64,000 bases of DNA, taken from positions 310,001-374,000 of the forward strand of contig JANCYW010000001.1 in the NCBI GenBank assembly GCA_026184775.1, in the 5' to 3' direction. Position 1 is the stretch's first letter. Each line of letters opens with the position of its first letter. Positions 45,810 to 53,473 of this stretch are shown piece after piece. Both the position numbers and the translations under genes were made by a program. The notes below the pieces were generated by a model, which made no database searches, was not told where the DNA came from, and worked only from the letters and a program-made list of their open reading frames with translations. Source of the DNA: Cyanidium caldarium. Its lineage: Eukaryota; Rhodophyta; Bangiophyceae; Cyanidiales; Cyanidiaceae.

Positions 45810-46663
45810 GTACTACTTCCGGCGACACGTTGGCCACGCGAGCATACCATCCAGATGAGGTGCGTGAGGCGGCCGCCGCCGGCCAGACGCTGCGGGTGGA
45901 CGTGTCGTGGTATCTGGCCAATCAGATCCATCCGTGCCTCGCGCGTATCGTGGAGAGCGTGCCGGGCACCGACGCCGCTCGGTTGGCGGAGGCGCTCGGG
46001 TTGGATCCGCGACGCTATGCGCCGGCGGTGAAAGACGCCCGGACGGAACGCACGCTCGGCCGCGGCGACGCTACCCAACCGGCGTTGCGCCTGGAGGATC
46101 TCTACGGGGCGTACAGCAATCCTCAGGTGAAGCCCTGGCGGGTGACCTGTCCGGCCTGCCAGAACGAACGGGCGTTGGAGGGTATCGACCTGACGGCAAC
46201 GGTAGACGGGCGTCCGACGGTGAATGAATGCGCGGTGCGATGTCCGACACCCGGTTGCGGCCACGTGTTCTCGGCACCCGAGTTGGCCAACAGTCTGGTG
46301 CGGGCGGTGCGCTGCGCCATTCGCGACCACTACACCGCACCGTATCGGACGGCGGATGGTCAGCGCACGGTGCGCGGTCTGTGGTTGAAAGGCAACGGCG
46401 AGTGGGCCCGACCGACGCTCTACGAAGCGCACGATGCCGATGCGGAGGCGGCAGGGATGCCGTCCGAGCGTCTGGAGCGGGTGCATCGGGCATACGATGA
46501 AGTGACGCTGTATGCGCAGCTGCAGCGATACCAACGCGCAGTGCAGCAGTTGTCGCGCTGTGTCATGGCGCCGGGCGATGCGGCGTGCCTGCAAGCGGCC
46601 TGGATGCCGTACTGGAACGCCTGTGCCTTTCGCTACATCCGCCCGGCCGACCGCATTCCCTAA
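42086..46663 (+). CDS. POLA1: DNA polymerase alpha catalytic subunit
   Basis: Family B polymerase of the primase complex that starts every Okazaki fragment. First ATG is at 42086 (1525 aa). The conserved N-terminal segment (ALEQLRKAREG, VYDVVDEEQY) is followed by a long acidic, low-complexity region, the exonuclease-like region and the polymerase core. DFSSLYPSIIQEYN starts at D921, KLTANAMYGCLG is near 998, YGDTDSIF is at 1048-1055, and KKYAGLKYDPV follows. The last 170 residues keep the first cysteine module (CPAC at 1355-1358 and CPTPGC), but the region of the second module has lost all four cysteines while flanking helices align. A poly-Gly run (near 44190) and a poly-Thr run (near 45780) are insertions. 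Ends 19 bp from the convergent SLX4-like gene. Confidence 0.96.
45777..45808. repeat. (ACG)n trinucleotide run in POLA1
   Basis: Ten triplets coding poly-Thr in a surface insertion downstream of the polymerase active-site motifs. Confidence 0.85.
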
Positions 46664-46682
46664 AAGAGGCGCCGACGGCCGC

Positions 46683-47762
46683 TCAGTCTTTGGCGTACGC
46701 GATGCCCTCGCGTTTCAGAAACTGCACCAGCTGATGCCGCGACGCCGACACGCCAGCGCCTCGCACACACTGCTGCACCTCGTGCACCGCCACCGTGTCC
46801 ATGGTCAGGATGCGGTTATGCAGATGCGGGTCGTCGCGTATGGCGATGCGCAGTCGTTGGGACAGATCGAACGCTGCAGAGGGTGACCGGGGCGGGAGCG
46901 TGTGGGTCACCGGCTCGTCGACCGGGAGAGCCGTCCGGTCATCGGGTTCGAAACGCCCGGTGACAACGGCTCGGGTGTCCGTGTCTCCAGCAACCGATAC
47001 CACCGACGTGTCGCTCAGCAGCACGACGCTGACCTCCCTCGGTGCCGATGTCACCGCCTCGCCCATCCACCCGCCGACGTCCACCACCTCCATCGCGAAA
47101 CGGTCCGATACTGCGGTTGTCGAAGCGTCGATGCTCTCCACCGTGTGCGCCTCGTCGGGTGCTCCCTCCACCCTATCCGGTGCCGACGCTCCCCTTCGTC
47201 GCCGCTCCGTCCCCAGACGCGATGGCGGCCAGATGAGGCGCCAGCGACGCTTCTCCACCCAGCAACGTCCGCCGGCCATGCGACCAAACCACTCCATCTG
47301 TTGCAGTGCCCGTCGCCAGCGACGCGCTGCCACACCCGACATGCCCAACCGGTCGGCATCGCGCCAGTGCAGCACGCGCAGCGCACCCTCATCCACCTGC
47401 TGCGCGATAAAAGCGTTGAGGTAACGCGCCAGACCCAGCGAGGCACACCATGAACGCATCGACGCGTAGCGTCGCGCCACCACAGCCGCCTCGCGTTCTT
47501 GACGCGCGCGCTCCGCCTCCACCAACCGTTGCACCTGCTGCGACGCTAGACAGCGCTCGATATGCCGCTGTCGCCACTCCCCGCTCCAGTGCTCCATCGT
47601 CTTGCCGCACAGGAAACAAGTTGATGGGGAGGAGAGGAAGAGGGAAGAAGCGTGCTCTCGATCGGACGCAGGCCGTTCCCCGTCCAGACAGGCGTTGACG
47701 TGCAGCTGACGTTGATACGGCGTCAGCCAGTGCAGATCGTCGCCGCACACCGCACAAGACAT
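46683..47762 (-). CDS. SLX4: SLX4-like structure-specific endonuclease scaffold
   Basis: 359 aa, start chosen at the ATG 47762 directly before the first zinc finger; the frame is open further but without similarity. Two tandem UBZ4-type C2HC fingers are visible: C3, C6, H21, C25 and C49, C52, H67, C71, as in human SLX4. A SAM-like helical segment (SLGLARYLNAFIAQQVDEGALRVLHWRDADRLGM) follows at about 108-150. After a variable acidic region the last ~55 residues (LRIAIRDDPHLHNRILTMDTVAVHEVQQCVRGAGVS...) fit the SLX4 C-terminal domain that binds the SLX1 nuclease. It would organise nucleases for replication-fork and Holliday-junction repair. Much shorter than animal SLX4. Convergent with POLA1. 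Confidence 0.7.
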   Translation of the reverse strand: MSCAVCGDDLHWLTPYQRQLHVNACLDGERPASDREHASSLFLSSPSTCFLCGKTMEHWSGEWRQRHIERCLASQQVQRLVEAERARQEREAAVVARRYASMRSWCASLGLARYLNAFIAQQVDEGALRVLHWRDADRLGMSGVAARRWRRALQQMEWFGRMAGGRCWVEKRRWRLIWPPSRLGTERRRRGASAPDRVEGAPDEAHTVESIDASTTAVSDRFAMEVVDVGGWMGEAVTSAPREVSVVLLSDTSVVSVAGDTDTRAVVTGRFEPDDRTALPVDEPVTHTLPPRSPSAAFDLSQRLRIAIRDDPHLHNRILTMDTVAVHEVQQCVRGAGVSASRHQLVQFLKREGIAYAKD

Positions 47763-48088
47763 GAGGAGGAGTCCGTGAGGGTGTCTGACACACGTATTGC
47801 CTATTGCGCTACTGGAGGCGATCTTCCGTGCAGCATCTCTCCGGGGCCATCCGATTCGCCGCTTGACAGAGCGGAACGCGGCGATGGCATCGCGCGCACC
47901 CGCACACGCACACGCACACGCACTTTCAAAACCGCGCGCCCGTTCGCCCGTCCGACACGGCGGTGCCTTGTGTTGGTGTGTCGTGTACTCGGGCGTGTGC
48001 GTGTTGTGTCGCTTCGATATCGGGCAGCGCGGTGAACCGTCGAGCAACCGCTGACGCGACGGGCCCATGAGGAGAGGATCGGGTTGAA
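47763..48088. other. Divergent promoter region, SLX4-like / RqcH-like, with CA-rich tract
   Basis: 326 bases. Contains an alternating CGCACA-type tract at 47901-47923. No gene recognised. Confidence 0.5.
47901..47923. repeat. Alternating (CACACG)n tract
   Basis: 23 bases of strict pyrimidine-purine alternation with three CACACG-like units, midway between two divergent starts. Confidence 0.85.
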
Positions 48089-50227
48089 ATGCTCGTTGCG
48101 CCCATCCTGACGTTTATTCCAGGCCTCTCTACAGCGCCTGCTGCCCGATGGAGCGGTGGGCGACATGCTGGCCGCCCGCCGCTCCGCCGACTGGGCCCTC
48201 CGGGTTCGTCGTCCTCGTTGTTCATGTCCGTGCCGTCGGTGGATTACACCACGTTGGCAGCTCTGGTGCAATCGGTGCGGGTGCGGGCAGTTCCGGGACG
48301 GCTGGAGGCGGTGCTGCAACCGAGCGCGCACACGGTGTACCTCGGTCTGCGCACGGAGCGGCACGCGCGCGTATGGCTGACGCTGTCGTGGCACCCGCAG
48401 TTGGCGCGACTGACTGCAGTGCCCGCGGCGCCTTCCCATGAAATCGGTGATGCATTTCCTGGCGCTTCCGAGTGGTACGGAATTCCGCGTTCTTTTCACC
48501 GCGAGGAGCACCCGTATACGGTGGCCGGCGCGTTGCGCTCGAGCGAGTTTCGTCACCAGGTGCTGACGGCGTGCACGCTGATGGCGCCGTGGGAGCGCGT
48601 GGTGGAGCTGCATTTTGCGCGCCGGCCGGGTGAGTCGGCCACTGCCCGTATCGTGCTGGAGGTGATGGGCACGCGCAGCAACGTGGCGGTGTTGGGCGCG
48701 GAGGTGGAGGAGGCGACGACGCTGCCAAACGTGCTGCGCGCGTGCGGCTATCAAGTGTCGGCGAACAAGAGCGTGCGGCCGCTGCGGGTGGGCAGTGCCT
48801 ACGAAGCGCCGCCACGGCGCACCGACAGTCGGGCGCCGTCGCGGCAACAGAGCGCGTCGGAGTGGTGTGCCTACGTGGAGTCGATCGGGCGCGGCGATCG
48901 GTTGCAGCGGGCGCTGGTGCGCGGCTTTCAGGGCACCAGCCCGGCGCTGGCGCGCGAGCTGATCGGCCGGGTGGTGGGTGCGGAACGGGCGGCGAGCGTA
49001 CGCCCCGAGGAGGTGAGCGCGACGCAATGGCAAGCGCTGTATGTGCATTGGCAGGCGTGGTTGCAAGCACTGGAGGGCGATTGCTTTGCACCGCGCCTGT
49101 GGGGGGATGCGTCGGTGGCCTACTCGGTGATTGCCTGGCCGGGCGAGACGGTGGAAGCGTGTCGCGACGCGTCTGATGTGGTGGCGCAGGTGTATGAGCG
49201 CGCCGAGCTGACGGCCCAAGCGGAGGAGTGGCTGCGGCGCATCCGCGCGGCGGTGTCGGCCAAGACCGACAAGGCACGCAATACGTTGGCGTCGTTGCAG
49301 GCGCGCGCCGATCAGGCGCAGCACGCCGACGAGTATCGCCAGCGGGCGGATTTGTTGCTGTCTTGGCAGCACCTGTGGCGGCCCGGCGCGCCGCATGTCG
49401 AGGTGCCGGCCGAGGCGGCACCGGCGGTAGCAAGCGCTGTGGCGTCCCGGGATGCACGGCGAGCGATGACGGATGCCGCGGCGGAATCGGTCGCCACGCC
49501 GCTGCGCGTTCCGGTCGCTGCATCGCGCACGCCGGTGGAGGAGGCGCGAGCGCTCTACGCCCAGAGCCGCAAACTGCGGCGGGCGGAGCACGTGCTGCAG
49601 ACGCTCATCCGCGCCACGCAAGACGAGCTGGCGTATCTGGAGAGTCTCGACTATCACGTGTGTGCCCTGACGAGTGGCCCGGGCGCACCCGATATGGAGT
49701 CGCTGCGGGAGATCGCTCAAGAGGCGGGCGTGGTGGGCGGCGGGGAGCAGGTGAAACAGACCGGAGCGAGAGGCCGCCGCGGCGGCAGTGGCCAGGGCAA
49801 CGCCCCCAAACCCTCCTCCTCCCGCCGGCGCGCCACCGCGGAGCTGGAGCGCCGACTCTGGCGCTACGCCGCACCCACCCCCGAGGCGGTGGTGCTGTGC
49901 GGCAAGAACAACCGCCAGAATGATGCGGTCACCTTCACACTGGCCCGCAGTCACGACCTGTGGTTTCACGCTGCGGGCACCGCTGGCGCTCATTGTGTTT
50001 TACAGTTGCCGGGCGGAGTGACCGCCACCGACGCGGACGTCCAATTCGCCGCCGACATCGCCGCCTACCACAGTCGCGCCCGCCTGGCGAAGAATGTACT
50101 CGTGCATTATTGTGCAGTCAAGAGCGTGAGGCGCCTCGGCGCGCCCGGGATGGTCACGTTCAGCGGGGAGCGGACAATATACGCTCGACCCGACCGCGTC
50201 GCCGATCGACCGAGGTCGGATGCGTAG
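48089..50227 (+). CDS. Bacterial-type RqcH/FbpA (NFACT) protein, predicted plastid
   Basis: 712 aa from an ATG. The first ~45 residues (MLVAPILTFIPGLSTAPAAR, then Arg/Gly/Ser-rich) look like a plastid leader. An NFACT-N domain begins at MSVPSVDYTTLAALVQSVR (VYLGLRTERHARVWLTL, VLEVMGTRSNVAVL). Helix-hairpin and coiled-coil parts follow, then an NFACT-R domain at about 589-700: VVLCGKNNRQNDAVTFTLARSHDLWFHA, and DIAAYHSRARLAKNVLVHY. Domain content and ending match bacterial RqcH, not eukaryotic NEMF/Rqc2, which has an extra C-terminal domain. RqcH adds Ala tails to stalled nascent chains on large ribosomal subunits. A plastid ribosome rescue role is inference. Confidence 0.82.
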   Translation: MLVAPILTFIPGLSTAPAARWSGGRHAGRPPLRRLGPPGSSSSLFMSVPSVDYTTLAALVQSVRVRAVPGRLEAVLQPSAHTVYLGLRTERHARVWLTLSWHPQLARLTAVPAAPSHEIGDAFPGASEWYGIPRSFHREEHPYTVAGALRSSEFRHQVLTACTLMAPWERVVELHFARRPGESATARIVLEVMGTRSNVAVLGAEVEEATTLPNVLRACGYQVSANKSVRPLRVGSAYEAPPRRTDSRAPSRQQSASEWCAYVESIGRGDRLQRALVRGFQGTSPALARELIGRVVGAERAASVRPEEVSATQWQALYVHWQAWLQALEGDCFAPRLWGDASVAYSVIAWPGETVEACRDASDVVAQVYERAELTAQAEEWLRRIRAAVSAKTDKARNTLASLQARADQAQHADEYRQRADLLLSWQHLWRPGAPHVEVPAEAAPAVASAVASRDARRAMTDAAAESVATPLRVPVAASRTPVEEARALYAQSRKLRRAEHVLQTLIRATQDELAYLESLDYHVCALTSGPGAPDMESLREIAQEAGVVGGGEQVKQTGARGRRGGSGQGNAPKPSSSRRRATAELERRLWRYAAPTPEAVVLCGKNNRQNDAVTFTLARSHDLWFHAAGTAGAHCVLQLPGGVTATDADVQFAADIAAYHSRARLAKNVLVHYCAVKSVRRLGAPGMVTFSGERTIYARPDRVADRPRSDA

Positions 50228-50300
50228 GAATCGCGCGTGTCCATCCCATCGACAACGCCCTCCATGTGCCCGGCCTATCCGCGCGTGCTCGTCAAACCGT

Positions 50301-52328
50301 TCAGGTTTTCATCAGACCAGCATACCGCGCCCAGCCGTAAAACGCGGCCACCGTCAGCACCAGCAGCACGCACGACGTCACGGTCAGCCCGTAGAACCAC
50401 CTCTCACTCCCATTCACTGCCTGATACACTGGCAGCTTCAAGTTCATGCTAAACCAGCGATTCACCAGGGCGCCACCGGCAAACGCCATCGTCAGAATGG
50501 TGAGCATCAGGCCGAGCCGCAGCAGGCGGTTGCGCATGGTGTCCAGTTGCAGGCCGACCGTGTCCTCGGTGTCGTCGATGGCGGCGCCGAGCAGGTCGGC
50601 GCGGCTCACCAGGTGATCCACCACGTGCAGATACGACTCGAGCACGATCTCCACCTCCTCGTGGTGGGCCGGCGAACGATCCACCGCCGGGTGCCGGCGC
50701 AGCTCGGTGAGGTACATGCGCGCCATGTCCTCGTCCTCGCGCAGCAGGTCCTGCAGGCCGTGACGCACGCCGCGAGCACGGGCCACAAAGTTGCTCAGCT
50801 GCTGTTTCATGGCCATCAGGCTCTCCAGCCGCCGATCGCTGATCTTGCGGGTGATCTCGATCAGCAGCTGCATCATGCGCGGCTCAAACGCCGCCAGGTC
50901 GCGCTCCAACGCCGCACACACCTCGATCAGCAGTGCCTCCAGCGCGCGCAACTCGAAAGGCGCGTAGGTGCTGGCGTCGAGCTTGGCCACCGCCAGTCGA
51001 TCCTCCAGCGCGCGCGCCGATGCCTGCACCCGCGGATTGCCCGGATCGAACAGAAACAGACGGTCGGCCAGTACAATAGCCCGGATATGTTCAAAACACA
51101 TGATAAAGAGGTGTCGCCGCACCATCACCACCGGTTTGGCGCGCATCGACGGGTGCACGTAGCGGATATCGCGCGCTCGGACCAGGCCGTGCAGGCGCAA
51201 GCGCTGGCGTTTGCGCTGTTTGCGTTTGGGGTGCCGAGCGCCGTTCGGCGCGGCGGCAGCAGGAGACGTCGACGCGGGCAGCGAAGTTGTAGCCGCGTTG
51301 GTGGTATCGGCAGCGCCGGAAGCGTCCTCCACTGCGCGGGCTAGGTGTGCCGACCGCTCCTCCTCTTCTAGCGTGCGCGCCGTCAGCAAAATCTCCGAGC
51401 TCAGCACCGTGGTCAGCTGCACATTGCCCAGTCGGTCGAACAGGAAACACAGCAGGGCGTTCAGTGGGCGCTTGGGTTTCTTCAGCAGCGGCCCTGTGGT
51501 CTCGGGCACCGCACTCTCGGCGGCCGCTCCACCGGCCAGCGCCAAGTCGCCTTCGGAGTGCATGCGTCGCAGCAGCGGCGAGGTGGGTGGCGGCGGGGTG
51601 GGTGTGCGTTCCAGCATCGGGATGAAACCCGATTTGGAGCGACGGCCGCCGACATCATCCAACGTCAACGCCAACGCCAGCGACTCTGAGGAGGAGGCGC
51701 GCTCCGGCCGTGCGAAGGAATCGGCAGTGGCCGATACGGGAGCGGTGCACGCAGCACCGTCGTCGACCCGCATTGCCCATGGCGGTAGGGTGAGCGGTGG
51801 TGCTGCGTGCACCGCTCCCGGGGTTGCCCAAGCGCTGGCACTGGGCGTATGCAGCGCTCGCGTCCACGGGGCCGCTCCCAGCTCGATGGAGTGGCGGTCC
51901 GTGGCGCCGACCGCTCCGCCATCGCTCTCGAGCAGCGCATCTCGGTCGGTCGCCTCGGCCACGCGCGCCACATCGTTCGCCGAGAGCGCTCGCCGCATAC
52001 TCCGCTCCGCCGCCGGCGCCGCCGCAGGGACCGACTCGGGTGGTCGTGGGGAGCCCAGGCTGGCGGCGACAGCGCCCTCTGCCCATGGGCTCTCGTGTCC
52101 AGCAGCGTCGGTTTCGGCGACGTTGGCGTCCCCCTCCAGCAGCGCCATCTCGCCCTCATCCGACGAAGACGTATCCCGCAACGAGAATTCGTCCTCAGAA
52201 GAACCGTCCGTGTCCGCCCACCGGAACATGGGCACGGTGGCGTGCGCCGGCCCGGAGGAGTATTCGCCTCCGGCCGCCGTCGGCCGCTGCGACCGCGGAC
52301 TGCGTAACCTGTCGTCCGTTCCGTCCAT
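50301..52328 (-). CDS. MRS2/CorA-type magnesium channel with SMN motif
   Basis: 675 aa from an ATG. A long Ser/Ala-rich N-terminal region (about 270 residues) precedes the CorA fold (PLNALLCFLFDRLGNVQ, IRYVHPSMRAKPVVMVRRHLF, LPFELRALEALLIEVCAALE-like helix, and DNA-like long helices). Two membrane segments lie at the end (LRLGLMLTILTMAFAGGALV and WFYGLTVTSCVLLVLTVAAFYGW). The loop between them, where the superfamily has Gly-Met-Asn, reads Phe-Ser-Met-Asn (S627, M628, N629; bases 50442-50450). MRS2 in algae is found in mitochondria or plastids; no clear leader is visible here. Short 73-bp gap to the convergent RqcH gene. Confidence 0.85.
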   Translation of the reverse strand: MDGTDDRLRSPRSQRPTAAGGEYSSGPAHATVPMFRWADTDGSSEDEFSLRDTSSSDEGEMALLEGDANVAETDAAGHESPWAEGAVAASLGSPRPPESVPAAAPAAERSMRRALSANDVARVAEATDRDALLESDGGAVGATDRHSIELGAAPWTRALHTPSASAWATPGAVHAAPPLTLPPWAMRVDDGAACTAPVSATADSFARPERASSSESLALALTLDDVGGRRSKSGFIPMLERTPTPPPPTSPLLRRMHSEGDLALAGGAAAESAVPETTGPLLKKPKRPLNALLCFLFDRLGNVQLTTVLSSEILLTARTLEEEERSAHLARAVEDASGAADTTNAATTSLPASTSPAAAAPNGARHPKRKQRKRQRLRLHGLVRARDIRYVHPSMRAKPVVMVRRHLFIMCFEHIRAIVLADRLFLFDPGNPRVQASARALEDRLAVAKLDASTYAPFELRALEALLIEVCAALERDLAAFEPRMMQLLIEITRKISDRRLESLMAMKQQLSNFVARARGVRHGLQDLLREDEDMARMYLTELRRHPAVDRSPAHHEEVEIVLESYLHVVDHLVSRADLLGAAIDDTEDTVGLQLDTMRNRLLRLGLMLTILTMAFAGGALVNRWFSMNLKLPVYQAVNGSERWFYGLTVTSCVLLVLTVAAFYGWARYAGLMKT

Positions 52329-52628
52329 GAGGTCAGCTTGTGAGATGAGAAAGTAGATTCAGCGATAAAATCCAATTCTCGTCCACGTTTCGAGCACCAC
52401 ACCCGTTCCACGCGCGCGCGCGCTCTCTCCTCGGGTTACGCCCTCCGCCACGCCTTTTTCGACGCGCCGACCTTTTTCGCCGTCGCCGCCGTCCGCATCG
52501 AATCGTCGGCCGCGTCGGCTCGCGGCGCAAATTCCCTTCACACAGACGGTGCTCACGGTGGCAGAGCGCTCCGGTCGCTGCATCGCGACCTTTTTGGGGT
52601 GGGAGGGCGGCAACCCCATTGCCTACTC
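52329..52628. other. Divergent promoter region, MRS2-type / GAR1
   Basis: 300 bases between divergent starts. Rich in CG steps; no repeat or clear element recognised. Confidence 0.4.
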
Positions 52629-53333
52629 ATGTTTCGTGGTGGGCGAGGTAACGGCCGTTGGGTGCCGCGCGGCAGCAACGGGGCGCGCGGTGGACGCGGA
52701 CGCGGCGGTGGTATCGCCGGGCGACCGGGCAGCAGTCGCGGCTACAACCGGGACAACGGGCCGCCAGCCACTGTGGCGCACTTTGGCGAGTTCACGCACG
52801 CCTGTGAGGAGGAGATGGTGTACAAGGCGGTGTTGCCGGATCGGGTGCCGCAGTTCAACGCGGCGGTGTACCTGGAGAACAAGGTGCAGATAGGTCGGGT
52901 GGAGGAGGTGTTCGGCCCGCTGAACGCGGTGTATTTCACGGTGAAACCGGTGCCAGGGGTGGTGGCCAAGAGCTTTCGTGCTGGAGACGGGGCGTTTATG
53001 GATCCAATGCGGCTGATGCCGCTGGAGCGGTTCTTGCCGAAAGCGCTGCCGAGCGGCGCGGGCGGCCCGAAAGCGATCGTCAAGCATGCAGGTCGGGGTC
53101 GCGGCGGTCCGCGCGGGGCGCGACGCGCTCGCGGCGACCGACGACCACCGCTGCGCGGTGGATTCCGTGGCGGCCGAGGCGGCGGGGCGTATCGCGGAGG
53201 CGGCGACCTGTCCAGTGCCCAACGACATGCGCACGGCATCCGGCAGGAGGGCTATCCACAGCGCAACAGCGGTGCCGGTGTCTTCAAGCCGCGCGGGCGG
53301 CCGCGACCCTCTGGCGACCACAGACGATTTTAG
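52629..53333 (+). CDS. GAR1: H/ACA snoRNP protein GAR1
   Basis: Subunit of the pseudouridine synthase particle in the nucleolus. First ATG is at 52629 (234 aa). RGG-rich arms flank the core at both ends. The core (FGEFTHACEEEMVYKAVLPDRVPQFNAAVYLENK, QIGRVEEVFGPLNAVYFTVKP) is the GAR1/NAF1 fold. The glycine-rich arms and small size separate GAR1 from NAF1. Confidence 0.95.
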   Translation: MFRGGRGNGRWVPRGSNGARGGRGRGGGIAGRPGSSRGYNRDNGPPATVAHFGEFTHACEEEMVYKAVLPDRVPQFNAAVYLENKVQIGRVEEVFGPLNAVYFTVKPVPGVVAKSFRAGDGAFMDPMRLMPLERFLPKALPSGAGGPKAIVKHAGRGRGGPRGARRARGDRRPPLRGGFRGGRGGGAYRGGGDLSSAQRHAHGIRQEGYPQRNSGAGVFKPRGRPRPSGDHRRF

Positions 53334-53473
53334 GAGCATGCCTGCAAGAGGAAGAACGGGAAGTGGCCCGGTGCCCCTCGAGCGTGATAGGCGGGTGGGC
53401 GGATGCAGAACGCTCTCCGCCTCAGGGCAACCCCTCCTTTATTTGCGCCCCCCGATAACACACCCTCTTGTGG

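Noticed and set aside
44591-46594. A ~670-codon frame opposite DNA polymerase alpha
   Set aside because: Lies wholly inside POLA1, is His/Arg-rich, and has no recognisable domain.
47801-49993. A ~730-codon frame opposite the RqcH-like gene
   Set aside because: Antisense to a clear NFACT gene and compositionally typical of GC-driven shadow frames.
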